From positions 3,165,001 to 3,229,000 of the forward strand of contig NZ_CP071612.1 in NCBI RefSeq assembly GCF_017357245.1: a DNA stretch of 64,000 bases, in the 5' to 3' direction. This document shows, one piece after another, positions 24,905-33,622 of this stretch. The DNA comes from Rhizobium bangladeshense (lineage in GTDB: Bacteria; Pseudomonadota; Alphaproteobacteria; Rhizobiales; Rhizobiaceae). Each line of letters opens with the position of its first letter. Positions within the stretch are counted from its first letter, which is position 1. The position numbers were made by a program, and so were the translations under genes. Below the pieces are notes generated by a model. The model worked only from the letters and a program-made list of their open reading frames with translations, searched no databases and was not told the origin of the DNA.

Positions 24905-25953
24905 CCGCGGTTAGCTTCAAAAATGTCAGCATCATCTTCGGCGACCGGCCGGAAACCGCGCTTGCCATGGCCGACCAGGGCAAAACGCGTGACGAGATCG
25001 GCGCCGCGACCGGCTTGGTGCTCGGCGTCGCCAATGCCTCGCTGACGATCGAGGAAGGCGAGATCCTCGTGCTGATGGGCCTTTCCGGTTCCGGTAAGTC
25101 GACGCTGCTGCGCGCCGTCAACGGGCTCGCCCCCGTAGTGCGCGGCGACGTCTCGGTGTCGACATCCGCTGGTCCCGTCAACCCCTATAGATGCAATGCC
25201 AAAGCCCTCCGCGACCTGCGCACCCACACCGTTTCCATGGTGTTCCAGCAGTTCGCGCTGCTGCCCTGGCGCACCGTCGCCGAGAATGTCGGCTTCGGCC
25301 TCGAGCTTGCCGGCATGCCGGAGGCCGAACGAAAGGTCCGCGTCGGCGAGCAGCTCGAGCTCGTCAACCTGACGAAATGGGCCGACCGCAAGGTCAACGA
25401 ACTGTCAGGCGGCATGCAGCAGCGTGTCGGTCTTGCCCGCGCCTTTGCCACTGGCGCACCGATCCTGCTGATGGACGAGCCTTTCTCGGCGCTCGATCCT
25501 TTGATCCGCACCCGGCTGCAGGACGAGCTCCTGGAGTTCCAGCGGCGGCTGAAGAAGACCATTCTCTTTGTCAGCCACGATCTCGACGAGGCCTTCCGCA
25601 TCGGCAACCGCATCGCCATCATGGAGGGCGGCCGGATCATACAGTGTGGAACGCCGCACGACATCGTGAAGAATCCTGCCGACCAATATGTCGCCGACTT
25701 CGTGCAGAACCTCAATCCGATCAACATGCTGACTGCCGCCGACGTCATGCAGCCCGGCCTCGGCCAGACGGCCGCCGGCATGAGCGTCAGCGCCACGGCC
25801 CGCGCCGCGACCCCGCTCGTCGATGTCCTCGACGTCCTCGCCCGCCAGCCGGGCAGCATCGGCATCGTGGAAAACGGCGCGGTCATCGGCACCATCACCG
25901 CCCAGGATATCGTCGCCGGCCTTACTCGCCATCGCCGCAAGGAGGATGCTTGA
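24901..25953 (+). CDS. choV: Choline ABC transporter, ATP-binding subunit
   Basis: A 350-residue ATPase of the ProV/OpuAA class. It shows Walker A GLSGSGKST (near residue 60), Q-loop MVFQQFALLPWRTV, signature ELSGGMQQRVGLARAFA, Walker B ILLMDEPFSALDP and the switch FVSHDLDEAF. A C-terminal CBS-like region (VLDVLARQPGSIGIVENGAVIGTITAQDIV) may sense ionic strength or a ligand, as in osmoregulated transporters. It starts within the choW stop. Confidence 0.95.
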   Translation: MTAVSFKNVSIIFGDRPETALAMADQGKTRDEIGAATGLVLGVANASLTIEEGEILVLMGLSGSGKSTLLRAVNGLAPVVRGDVSVSTSAGPVNPYRCNAKALRDLRTHTVSMVFQQFALLPWRTVAENVGFGLELAGMPEAERKVRVGEQLELVNLTKWADRKVNELSGGMQQRVGLARAFATGAPILLMDEPFSALDPLIRTRLQDELLEFQRRLKKTILFVSHDLDEAFRIGNRIAIMEGGRIIQCGTPHDIVKNPADQYVADFVQNLNPINMLTAADVMQPGLGQTAAGMSVSATARAATPLVDVLDVLARQPGSIGIVENGAVIGTITAQDIVAGLTRHRRKEDA

Positions 25954-25984
25954 TGTTTTCAATCCGCTTTGTCACAAAGCGGAT

Positions 25985-26734
25985 ATGAAAGATCAGCCCT
26001 CGCCTGTACGCGAAACCGATGATGAGGCCCGCAAACTCGCCCGCGTGCTGTTGCGCTCGGCACGGCACGCGGCGATTGCGGTTCTCGATCCCGGGACCGG
26101 TTTTCCCTTCGCCAGCCGCGTCCTCCTCGCCACCGATATCGACGGCGCCCCCGTCATTCTCGTTTCGAAGCTTTCGGCGCACACGAAGGCGCTCATAAGA
26201 GACCCGCGTGCCTCGCTGCTGACCGGCGAGCCAGGCAAGGGCGATCCGCTGGCCCATAGTCGGCTGACGGCCCAATGCACGGCGCAACCAGTTGAGCATG
26301 GTCATCAGTTCCACGAGCGCATTCGCACGCGTTTTCTCGATCGCCATCCCAAGGCAAAACTCTATATCGATTTCCCCGATTTCCTCTTCTTCCGTCTCAA
26401 ACCGGAGCAGGCGAGCCTAAACGGCGGCTTCGGCCGCGCCTACTATCTCGACGGAAGGGATCTCATCATCCAGTCGCCCGCAAACGAGGAGGTCGCCGCC
26501 AAAGCGGCCGAAACAGTGCGAGATTTAATAGGACGCCATCCCGACGTGGCGGAAGTCCTCGCAGTGCGCCTAAAAGCCCCGGAATCCGCCCCTTGGCGCA
26601 TCTGCGGCATCGATCCAGCGGGTTTCGAGATCACTTCGGGCGACTTTTTGGTGCGACACGAATTCGAAACTCTGGCTGTGGATTCCGATCACATTTGTTC
26701 AAACATATCTAAAATAGCATACTCGATACCTTAA
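25985..26734 (+). CDS. HugZ-like / pyridoxamine-phosphate-oxidase-fold protein
   Basis: A 249-residue protein with a split-barrel FMN-type N-terminal domain (ARVLLRSARHAAIAVLDPGTGFPFASRVLLATDIDGAPVILVSKLSAHTKAL...RASLLTGEPGKGDPLAHSRLTAQC). A C-terminal segment follows (VRDLIGRHPDVAEVLAVRLKAPESAPWRICGIDPAGFEI) that resembles the heme-utilisation HugZ/DUF2470 group. The start is uncertain: the ATG at 25985 has a weak ribosome site, while an in-frame ATG at 25946 overlaps the choV end with AGGAGG directly adjacent. The position 31 bp after choV suggests readthrough from the choline operon. Heme binding is inference. Confidence 0.7.
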   Translation: MKDQPSPVRETDDEARKLARVLLRSARHAAIAVLDPGTGFPFASRVLLATDIDGAPVILVSKLSAHTKALIRDPRASLLTGEPGKGDPLAHSRLTAQCTAQPVEHGHQFHERIRTRFLDRHPKAKLYIDFPDFLFFRLKPEQASLNGGFGRAYYLDGRDLIIQSPANEEVAAKAAETVRDLIGRHPDVAEVLAVRLKAPESAPWRICGIDPAGFEITSGDFLVRHEFETLAVDSDHICSNISKIAYSIP

Positions 26735-26735
26735 A

Positions 26736-26751
26736 TTTAGGTATATACAAT
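26736..26751. promoter_or_regulatory. NolR-box-like operator, distal
   Basis: TTTAG-GTATATACA-AT matches the NolR consensus (A/T)TTAG-N9-A(T/A) as recalled from S. meliloti work. It lies about 95 bp upstream of the NolR-like start. Confidence 0.5.
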
Positions 26752-26826
26752 CTTCGAGCCCAGTTGCTAGTTTCGGCCGCCGGCTCCGGCAGACGGCTTT
26801 TGCCAAATAGATGATGTACGTTTCGC

Positions 26827-26842
26827 ATTAGGAAGATAACAT
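26827..26842. promoter_or_regulatory. NolR-box-like operator, overlapping the ribosome site
   Basis: ATTAG-GAAGATAAC-AT is a second match to the same consensus, ending two bases before the ATG at 26844. Binding here would block the start region, consistent with negative autoregulation. Confidence 0.5.
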
Positions 26843-26843
26843 T

Positions 26844-27161
26844 ATGGAAACCCCGGATTTGGCTGACCACACGAATGTGGCGGCAGCACTATTGTCAGCC
26901 ATGGCCAACCCCAAGAGATTGCTGATCCTGTGCAGCCTGGTGAAGGGCGAAGTCGCCGTCGGCGTGCTTGCCACACAAGTTGGCCTCAGTCAGTCGGCTC
27001 TTTCACAGCACCTTTCGAAGCTGCGTGCGCAGAAGCTGGTCAAGACCCGCCGCGACGCCCAAACCATCTACTATTCGAGCACATCCGAGCCGGTCATGAA
27101 GATTCTGGCGACGCTCGAAGACATCTACCTCGTTCCGAGCAGAAGTAGATCCGCAGCCTGA
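26844..27161 (+). CDS. nolR: NolR-type ArsR/SmtB-family transcriptional repressor
   Basis: A 105-residue winged-helix dimeric regulator. The core FLSAMANPKRLLIL-like helix is present as LLSAMANPKRLLILCSLVKG, the recognition helix as VGLSQSALSQHLSKLRAQKL, and the wing as VKTRRDAQTIYYSS. The metal-binding CxC motif of ArsR is absent. These strings are nearly those of S. meliloti NolR, which represses nod genes and coordinates core and symbiosis expression. It is somewhat shorter than the roughly 118-residue NolR, so a close paralogue remains possible. Two NolR-like boxes flank its own promoter, as expected of an autorepressor. Confidence 0.75.
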   Translation: METPDLADHTNVAAALLSAMANPKRLLILCSLVKGEVAVGVLATQVGLSQSALSQHLSKLRAQKLVKTRRDAQTIYYSSTSEPVMKILATLEDIYLVPSRSRSAA

Positions 27162-27253
27162 TGATAGCGCTGACATAAAGTTGGGCGGTGCCGAGGCGGG
27201 GAATGTCCCGGAAGCATCGGCAACCTTTTTCGGCACCTGAACCTCGAAGCCAA

Positions 27254-27285
27254 ACGACCGGCAAATCTCGCGATTTGCCGGTCGT
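27254..27285 (+). terminator. Long perfect hairpin downstream of nolR
   Basis: A 14-bp perfect stem with a 4-base loop is followed by GCCTTTGCG. The U-run is poor, so it may be a repeat-derived hairpin rather than a classical terminator. Confidence 0.55.
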
Positions 27286-27452
27286 GCCTTTGCGTGAGTT
27301 CATTATGACCGGATACCGCCGCCAGCCCCGACCTCCTACTTTGCCGGCGACGCAACTCCGGATGCTGAACCGAACGAAGCGTCTTCGGACTTTTCTCGTT
27401 GACGCGTTGAGAAGCCCTGATAATTTGACCGGGCAGTAAAAATTCGGGCGAT

Positions 27453-27488
27453 AAGCCCCCGGGAACGGGCCGTCAACGGCCAGGAGAA
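27453..27488 (+). promoter_or_regulatory. Compact hairpins in the 5' leader of the aminotransferase gene
   Basis: GGGC-GATAA-GCCC at about 27457-27469 is followed by CCCGGGAACGGG and then GGCCGT-CA-ACGGCC, ending directly before AGGAG. The arrangement could fold the ribosome site into a regulatory structure, but it matches no riboswitch class I can name. Confidence 0.35.
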
Positions 27489-27492
27489 CAGC

Positions 27493-28818
27493 ATGTCCAA
27501 CCGCCTCAATGCGCCGAACGATCTTCGTGCCTTCTGGATGCCCTTTACGGCAAATCGCCAGTTCAAGAAGGAGCCGCGGTTGTTCGTTGGCGCCAAGGAC
27601 ATGTATTATACCACCCATGACGGCCGTCAGGTGTTGGACGGCACGGCGGGCCTGTGGTGCGTCAACGCCGGCCACTGCCGTCCGAAGATCACCGAGGCGA
27701 TCCGGGAACAGGCGGGTGAACTCGATTACGCGCCGGCCTTCCAGCTTGGCCATCCCAAGGCCTTCGAACTGGCGAACCGCCTGGTCGATATCGCTCCGGA
27801 AGGCATGAACCACGTCCTCTACACCAATTCCGGCTCCGAATCCGTCGAGACCGCGCTCAAGGTGGCGCTCGCCTATCACCGAGTGAAGGGCAACGGTTCT
27901 CGCTTCCGCCTGATCGGTCGCGAGCGCGGCTATCATGGCGTCAATTTCGGCGGCATCTCCGTCGGCGGCATCGTCGCCAACCGCAAGATGTTCGGCACGC
28001 TTCTGACCGGCGTCGATCACATGCCGCACACCCACCAGCCCGGCAAGAACAACTTCACCCGCGGCGAGCCTGAGCATGGCGGCGACATCGCCACCGAACT
28101 CGAGCGCATCGTCACGCTGCATGACGCCTCCACCATCGCAGCCGTCATTATCGAGCCGGTGGCGGGCTCCACGGGCGTCCTGATTCCACCGAAGGGCTAC
28201 CTGCAGAAGCTGCGCGAAATCTGCACCAAACACGGCATCCTTCTGATCTTCGACGAAGTCATCACCGGCTTCGGCCGTCTCGGCGCCCCCTTCGCCGCGC
28301 AATATTACGACGTCAAGCCCGACATGATCACGACCGCAAAGGGGCTGACCAACGGCGTCATCCCGATGGGCGCCGTATTCGTTACCTCAGAGATCCATGA
28401 CGCCTTCATGAACGGCCCGGAGCACATGATCGAGTTCTTCCACGGCTATACCTATTCGGGGAACCCGATCGCTTCCGCCGCAGCCCTCGCCACGCTCGAC
28501 ACCTACAAGGAAGAAGGTCTGCTCACCCGCGCCGCCGAGCTTTCCGACTATTGGGCCGACGCGCTGCATTCGCTCAGGGACTGCCCCAACGTCATCGACA
28601 TCAGGAACACCGGCCTGATCGGCGCAATTGAACTCAATCCGATCGCCGGCGAGCCGACGAAGCGCGCCTTCACCGCTTTCCTGAAGGCCTATGAGAGCGG
28701 GCTTCTGATCCGCACCACCGGCGACATCATCGCGCTCTCCCCGCCGCTGATCATCGAAAAGCAGCACATTGACGAGCTCTTCGGCAAGCTGCGAACCATC
28801 CTGCAGAATAATATCTGA
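27493..28818 (+). CDS. Omega-amino acid (beta-alanine)-pyruvate aminotransferase type enzyme
   Basis: A 441-residue class III PLP-dependent aminotransferase. The PLP lysine is Lys283 (TTAKGLTNG) with Asp254 in LLIFDEVITGFGR. The substrate-side signatures DGTAGLWCVNAGH and NSGSESVETALKVA are typical. The long-form identity with beta-alanine:pyruvate transaminases is judged from MPFTANRQFKKEPRLF at the N-terminus. A likely role is catabolism of beta-alanine or related omega-amino acids to the semialdehyde. It starts behind AGGAGAACAGC, has a structured leader, and ends at a strong terminator. Confidence 0.88.
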   Translation: MSNRLNAPNDLRAFWMPFTANRQFKKEPRLFVGAKDMYYTTHDGRQVLDGTAGLWCVNAGHCRPKITEAIREQAGELDYAPAFQLGHPKAFELANRLVDIAPEGMNHVLYTNSGSESVETALKVALAYHRVKGNGSRFRLIGRERGYHGVNFGGISVGGIVANRKMFGTLLTGVDHMPHTHQPGKNNFTRGEPEHGGDIATELERIVTLHDASTIAAVIIEPVAGSTGVLIPPKGYLQKLREICTKHGILLIFDEVITGFGRLGAPFAAQYYDVKPDMITTAKGLTNGVIPMGAVFVTSEIHDAFMNGPEHMIEFFHGYTYSGNPIASAAALATLDTYKEEGLLTRAAELSDYWADALHSLRDCPNVIDIRNTGLIGAIELNPIAGEPTKRAFTAFLKAYESGLLIRTTGDIIALSPPLIIEKQHIDELFGKLRTILQNNI

Positions 28819-28843
28819 AGACGCTCTCGGGATTTCCGCTCAG

Positions 28844-28876
28844 ACCCGCGGTGACCAATGGTCTCGCGGGTTTTTT
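28844..28876 (+). terminator. Terminator after the aminotransferase gene
   Basis: ACCCGCG pairs with CGCGGGT, with an inner GACC/GGTC pair, followed by TTTTTT on the plus strand. Confidence 0.9.
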
Positions 28877-28901
28877 CGTCTTGACTAAAGATGCAAAAAC
28901 C

Positions 28902-29816
28902 TCAGCTCACAGAGGCGACGGAAAGGCAGAGGGCGAATTTTTTCAGGAGTTGGCGATCAAAATGCCCCTCGGCGCTGAACATCCATTTCAGTGCCTGGCT
29001 GGCACTCCACGGCGCCTTATATGGCCGCACGGAAGTGATGGCGTCATAGACATCGCAGATAGTCGCCATCCGCGTGTGAAGGCTCACTTCGCTGCCGGAC
29101 AACCGGCGCGGATAGCCTTTACCGTCAATGCGCTCGTGATGATTGAGGCAAACGTCGAGAACGATCTCCGGCATGCCCTCCTGCAGCGACAGCATCGCGT
29201 GCCCCTTCTCCGGATGGCCCCGAAGCAAGCCGATCTCGTCCTGTTCCAGGGGCCCCGTCTTGTTCAGCACCTCAAGCGGAACTTCGAGCTTGCCCACATC
29301 GTGCAGCAAACCAGCCGTGCCGAGCGTCTGAATCGTATGCTCGTCGAGTGCGAGATGGCGGCTGAAAAGGATCATCAGCGCGCTCACCGAAATGGAATGC
29401 AGGAAGGTCACTTCATCTTTTGATTTCAGACGCGTGACGCTCAGGAAAACTGCGGGGTTCTCATCCATCGACTTGGAGACGAACGAGATCACAGGCGCCA
29501 CGTGATCGATGCTGAAGCCCTCGCCGTTCCGCAGCCTCGCGAAAGCCTCTTCCAATAACCGTACGGATTTCTGAACGGCCTCGCACGCGGCCTGGATGTC
29601 GATCTCGATGTCACGGCCCGGGAGGCCGTTGGTATCGAGCCCCTTGCTGGTATTGATGACGACGCTGGCGGTGCCGCATTTGCGAATTTTTGCGGCATCG
29701 ACCTCACGCCGCAGGGAAAACCTGCGCCTCGATAACAACGGATCCTGCCACAGGCCCTCGATAGCCTCCACAAACATTCCGATACGCACCTGACCGGCGT
29801 CGATACGCTTCAGCAT
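28902..29816 (-). CDS. HD-GYP domain protein, probably C-terminally shortened
   Basis: A 304-residue putative cyclic-di-GMP phosphodiesterase. The N-terminal DUF3391-like part (MLKRIDAGQVRIGMFVEAIEG) precedes the HD-GYP domain. That domain has His172-Asp173 (LLHDVGKLEVP), HHE at 226-228 and GKGYP at 232-236, plus ICDVYDAITSVRPYK, so the metal and GYP residues are intact. Most relatives extend some 80-90 residues beyond the FDRQLLKKF helix with a GxYPxGSLV motif. Here the chain ends KKFALCLSVASVS within 30 bases of the neighbouring terminator. A truncation is inferred; activity may survive. Confidence 0.82.
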   Translation of the reverse strand: MLKRIDAGQVRIGMFVEAIEGLWQDPLLSRRRFSLRREVDAAKIRKCGTASVVINTSKGLDTNGLPGRDIEIDIQAACEAVQKSVRLLEEAFARLRNGEGFSIDHVAPVISFVSKSMDENPAVFLSVTRLKSKDEVTFLHSISVSALMILFSRHLALDEHTIQTLGTAGLLHDVGKLEVPLEVLNKTGPLEQDEIGLLRGHPEKGHAMLSLQEGMPEIVLDVCLNHHERIDGKGYPRRLSGSEVSLHTRMATICDVYDAITSVRPYKAPWSASQALKWMFSAEGHFDRQLLKKFALCLSVASVS

Positions 29817-30275
29817 CCAGATCTCTGTTTCCCGATAGGTCTATGTATTTGTTGTATAGTTCTCTTTTTCAATGCTGCGGCAGTTTGATATCGCGGGATG
29901 TTACTGCCACTGGCCAAACCAACGGTTAATTGGAAAGCTAAAGACAACCTTATGGATGCGATTTATCTGGCGGAAAGCCGTCCGCCAGCTCGCATCAGGA
30001 AATCCCGGAGAAATGTCGAAAAATGATCCGCCCTTGGCGAGCTTTCGGCCGGATCGGCCGAATTTTCCCTGCGTTTTGTTATGAACTTGCGCAATCTCAT
30101 CAAAATTTCTAGAAATCTTGCCATGAGCCCTTCCCGAGTCAAACATGGCCGGCGGGCTCGCTGATCGCACCGTTACCGATCGTCCTTGGCACGGCCCCTG
30201 AGGGCTGTTGAATGATCGGGAAAGCCGGCGCGGCACATCATCGCGGGTCGACGACCCCATCCAAGGAGACAGACA
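29817..30275. other. Intergenic region before the branched-chain amino acid binding protein gene
   Basis: About 460 bases with no convincing gene on either strand. A hairpin CTGGCGGA-AAGCCG-TCCGCCAG lies at 29967-29988. The region from 30080 to 30260 is AT-rich in parts and must hold the promoter of the downstream gene. Confidence 0.5.
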
Positions 30276-31379
30276 ATGACCCTCAAGACATTGACGGCGA
30301 CCCTCGTCGCGTCACTCGCCTTTGCGCCCCTTGCCCATGCCGATATCACCATCGGCCTCATCGCGCCGCTGACCGGTCCCGTCGCCGCCTATGGCGATCA
30401 GGTGAAGAACGGCGCTCAGACCGCCGTCGACGAGATCAACAAGAAGGGCGGAATCCTCGGCGAGAAAGTCGTCCTCGAACTGGCCGACGATGCCGGCGAA
30501 CCGAAGCAGGGCGTTTCCGCCGCCAACAAGGTTGTCGGCGACGGCATCCGCTTCGTCGTCGGACCAGTAACATCGGGCGTTGCGATCCCGGTTTCGGACG
30601 TTCTGGCTGAAAATGGTGTGCTGATGGTCACCCCGACCGCCACGGCCCCCGACCTCACCAAGCGCGGCCTCACCAACGTGCTGCGCACTTGCGGCCGCGA
30701 CGACCAGCAGGCCGAAGTCGCCGCCAAACACGTGCTGAAGAATTTCAAGGACAAGCGCATCGCTATCGTCAACGACAAGGGCGCCTACGGCAAGGGTCTT
30801 GCCGATGCCTTCAAGGCGACGCTCAATGCCGGCGGCGTCACCGAAGTCGTCAATGACGCCATCACCCCCGGCGACAAGGATTTCGGCGCGCTCACCACCC
30901 GCATCAAGTCCGAAAAGGTCGACATCGTCTACTTCGGCGGCTACCACCCCGAGGGCGGCCTGCTCGCCCGCCAGCTGCACGATCTTTCCGCCAACGCGAT
31001 GATCATCGGCGGCGATGGTCTCTCGAACACCGAGTTCTGGGCGATCGGTACGGATGCAGCGGCAGGAACGCTGTTCACCAATGCTTCCGATGCCACCAAG
31101 AACCCGGACTCCAAGGCTGCCGCAGAAGCGCTTGCCGCCAAGAACATTCCGGCCGAGGCCTTTACGCTCAACGCCTACGCCGCTGTTGAAGTTTTGAAAG
31201 CCGGCATCGAAAAGGCCGGCAGCGCCGAGGATGCCGAAGCCGTCGCGGCCGCTCTGAAGGGCGGCATGGAGGTTCCGACCGCCATCGGCAAGCTCACCTA
31301 CGGCGAGACCGGCGACCTGACCTCGCAGAGCTTCTCGCTTTACAAGTGGGAAGGCGGCAAAATCGTCGCTGCCGAGTAG
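30276..31379 (+). CDS. Orphan branched-chain amino acid ABC transporter binding protein (LivK/BraC type)
   Basis: A 367-residue periplasmic binding protein. The signal peptide (1-22) ends PLAHAD. The mature chain has [41 protein letters not shown] and [24 protein letters not shown], all hallmarks of the Leu/Ile/Val-binding family. No permease or ATPase gene is adjacent. R. leguminosarum is known to have an orphan protein, BraC3, that feeds the BraDEFG complex encoded elsewhere; this gene could be that protein, but the match was not tested. The ATG follows AAGGAGACAGACA and a 10-bp terminator follows the stop. Confidence 0.88.
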   Translation: MTLKTLTATLVASLAFAPLAHADITIGLIAPLTGPVAAYGDQVKNGAQTAVDEINKKGGILGEKVVLELADDAGEPKQGVSAANKVVGDGIRFVVGPVTSGVAIPVSDVLAENGVLMVTPTATAPDLTKRGLTNVLRTCGRDDQQAEVAAKHVLKNFKDKRIAIVNDKGAYGKGLADAFKATLNAGGVTEVVNDAITPGDKDFGALTTRIKSEKVDIVYFGGYHPEGGLLARQLHDLSANAMIIGGDGLSNTEFWAIGTDAAAGTLFTNASDATKNPDSKAAAEALAAKNIPAEAFTLNAYAAVEVLKAGIEKAGSAEDAEAVAAALKGGMEVPTAIGKLTYGETGDLTSQSFSLYKWEGGKIVAAE

Positions 31380-31401
31380 TTCACGAACCTCGTGAAACAG
31401 G

Positions 31402-31430
31402 ATCGGGCGCCTTTCGGCGCCCGATTTGTA
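31402..31430. terminator. Terminator between binding-protein gene and convergent lipoprotein gene
   Basis: A perfect 10-bp stem ATCGGGCGCC-TTTC-GGCGCCCGAT is followed by TTGTATT. It can serve both convergent genes. Confidence 0.88.
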
Positions 31431-31437
31431 TTGGGTG

Positions 31438-31743
31438 TCAGTTTGTCTTCTTCAGATCACCGCGCGTGTAATCCTCCAGCGTGGTGGGTGTAACGAGAAC
31501 CAATGGCTGGGTATAGGTTCTGTTGGGTAGAGGTCTTGGAACAATCGTATGGAAACGGGTAAGGACAGCACGCTTGAGGCTCGCATCCATAACCTCGCTT
31601 CCAGACGGCTTTGCGAGGATGACGCTGGTGACCCTTCTGTATTTGTCAGTCTTGAAGGTAACCGAATTTTGCGTGGTCTTCGTTGTTTCGCAACCGCTCA
31701 ACAAAAGAACAGCCGCACAGGCAGCCGAAATAATTGCTTTCAT
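31438..31743 (-). CDS. Small predicted lipoprotein
   Basis: A 101-residue protein with a lipobox LLSGC at residues 14-18 (Cys18 as lipidation site) after a short hydrophobic signal. The remainder (TKTTQNSVTFKTDKYRRVTSVILAKPSGSEVMDASLKRAVLTRFHTIVP) weakly recalls a TonB C-terminal-like repeat in SEVMDASLKRAVL, but this is too short to assign. The function is unknown. It is convergent with the binding-protein gene and divergent from ade. Confidence 0.7.
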   Translation of the reverse strand: MKAIISAACAAVLLLSGCETTKTTQNSVTFKTDKYRRVTSVILAKPSGSEVMDASLKRAVLTRFHTIVPRPLPNRTYTQPLVLVTPTTLEDYTRGDLKKTN

Positions 31744-31887
31744 ATCATGACCTTGAGTTGGGAATTAGCATCTGTATTCTGGCTTCACTAGCATTGCCAT
31801 GGTCAAGTCGGAAGCGGCCGGAAATACCAAAGAATTTTTCCGCGCTTCTCACAGCAGCGGCAGAAATCAGCGAAGGGGTGCCAGTTC

Positions 31888-33585
31888 ATGACCACCAAGC
31901 TCGAACGTCTTATCGACCAGGGTGTGGGCCGCGTGCCCGCCGACATCGTGCTGAAGGGCGGTAGCTTCTTCGATCTCGTTACCGGCGAAATCGTCCACTC
32001 CGACATCGCCATCGGCGCCGACCGCATCGTCGGTACTTCAGGCAATTATGAGGGCGAAGTCGAAATCGACATATCAGGCAGAACTGTCGTTCCGGGCTTC
32101 ATCGACACACATCTGCACATCGAGTCCTCGCTCGTGACCCCGCATGAATTCGACCGCTGCGTCCTGCCCTACGGCGTCACCACCGCCATCTGCGATCCGC
32201 ATGAGATCGCAAATGTTCTCGGCACCGAGGGCATCGAATTCTTCCTTGAATCCGCGCTGGAGACAATCATGGACATCCGTGTCCAGCTCTCCTCCTGCGT
32301 GCCGGCAACGCATCTCGAAACTGCGGGCGCCGACCTGCCGATCGAGCGCCTCCTGCCCTTCCGCGATCACCCGAAGGTGATCGGCCTTGCCGAGTTCATG
32401 AATTTCCCCGGGGTGATCCATAAGGATCCCGTTTGCATGGCCAAACTTGACGCCTTCCAGGGCGTCCATATCGATGGCCACGCGCCGCTTCTTTCCGGCA
32501 ACGACCTCAACGGCTATCTCGCGGCCGGCATACGCACTGAGCATGAGTGCACGAGCGCCGCCGAGGCGCTGGAAAAGATCCGCAAGGGCATGCACATCCT
32601 GGTACGCGAGGGCTCGGTCTCCAAGGACCTCGCCGCGCTGATCCCCATCATCACCGAGCGGCTTTCGCCTTACCTCGCGCTCTGCACCGACGACCGCAAC
32701 CCGCTCGATATTGCCGAACAGGGCCATCTCGATCATATGATCCGCACGGCGATCGCCAAGGGCGTCGAGCCCCTGGCCATCTACCGCGCCGCCTCGATCT
32801 CGGCCGCCCGCGCCTTCGGCCTCAGGGACCGCGGTCTGGTTGCGCCAGGCTGGCGCGCCGACCTCGTCATTCTCGACAGCCTGCAGAGCTGCCGCGCCGA
32901 GATGGTCTTTTCCGCCGGCCGCCATGTCACTGACACGCTCTTTGCCACGCGCAAACCGGTCGCCCCGATCGGCCTCGACAGCGTCAAGGCCCGAACGGTC
33001 AACGCCGCCCATTTCGGAGTCCCCGTCGCCGAGGGTGAAACATCGGTCATTGGCGTCCTGCCGGGCAAGATCATCACTGAGCATCGCCGCTACCGCCTGC
33101 CGGCCAGAGGTAACGAGACAACGGTTGATCTTGCCAACGACATCATCAAGGTCGCGGTCATCGAGCGTCACGGCAAGAACGGCAATCATGCCAACGGCTT
33201 CGTCCAGGGCTTCGGGCTGAAGAAGGGTGCGATCGCCTCCACGGTCGGCCACGACAGCCACAATATCTGCGTCATCGGGGTCAATGAGGACGACATGGCG
33301 CGCGCCGCAAACCGCCTCGGCGAGATCAAGGGCGGTTTCGTCGTCGTCGAGGACGGCAACATCACCGGCGAAATCGCCCTTCCCGTCGCCGGCCTGATGA
33401 GCATCGAGCCGTACGAAACCGTGCGCGACACGCTGCACCATCTGCGCAAGGCCGCCTTCGCGCTCGGCGCCACACTGGAAGAGCCATTCCTCCAGCTTGC
33501 CTTTCTGCCGCTGCCCGTCATCCCGCACCTGAAGATTTCCGACCGCGGCATGGTCGACGTGGACAGGTTCGCGCTGATCGAGTGA
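31888..33585 (+). CDS. ade: Adenine deaminase
   Basis: A 565-residue metal-dependent amidohydrolase converting adenine to hypoxanthine in purine salvage. The metal-site motif [15 protein letters not shown] is near residue 70, followed by [17 protein letters not shown], the His-rich [20 protein letters not shown], and [19 protein letters not shown]. The C-terminal Ade domain ([33 protein letters not shown]) is complete. The length fits the AdeC/YfmH class. The ATG follows AGGGGTGCCAGTTC. It is convergent with the alpha-glucosidase gene. Confidence 0.95.
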   Translation: MTTKLERLIDQGVGRVPADIVLKGGSFFDLVTGEIVHSDIAIGADRIVGTSGNYEGEVEIDISGRTVVPGFIDTHLHIESSLVTPHEFDRCVLPYGVTTAICDPHEIANVLGTEGIEFFLESALETIMDIRVQLSSCVPATHLETAGADLPIERLLPFRDHPKVIGLAEFMNFPGVIHKDPVCMAKLDAFQGVHIDGHAPLLSGNDLNGYLAAGIRTEHECTSAAEALEKIRKGMHILVREGSVSKDLAALIPIITERLSPYLALCTDDRNPLDIAEQGHLDHMIRTAIAKGVEPLAIYRAASISAARAFGLRDRGLVAPGWRADLVILDSLQSCRAEMVFSAGRHVTDTLFATRKPVAPIGLDSVKARTVNAAHFGVPVAEGETSVIGVLPGKIITEHRRYRLPARGNETTVDLANDIIKVAVIERHGKNGNHANGFVQGFGLKKGAIASTVGHDSHNICVIGVNEDDMARAANRLGEIKGGFVVVEDGNITGEIALPVAGLMSIEPYETVRDTLHHLRKAAFALGATLEEPFLQLAFLPLPVIPHLKISDRGMVDVDRFALIE

Positions 33586-33622
33586 CAAGCCTCGTGGACG
33601 CGGCAGGTCAACGAGCCTCGAT

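Larger units (their letters stand above)
27162..27492. other. Intergenic region with two hairpins and a structured leader
   Basis: About 330 bases without a credible gene. GGTGCCGA/TCGGCACC pairs at about 27186-27238. A perfect 14-bp palindrome ACGACCGGCAAATC/GATTTGCCGGTCGT with loop TCGC lies at 27254-27285 and probably ends nolR. Near 27400 a TTGACG with TAATTT 16 nt later could be the promoter of the aminotransferase gene. From 27453 tight hairpins precede the ribosome site. Confidence 0.5.

Noticed and set aside
30180..30210. Sigma54-like TTGGCACG before the binding-protein gene
   Set aside because: The GC dinucleotide expected 10 bases after GG is GA here, so the -12 element is missing.
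29901..30260. 119-codon minus-strand frame in the gap before the binding-protein gene
   Set aside because: No ribosome site, no family resemblance, Arg/Ser-rich composition; it overlaps the expected promoter.
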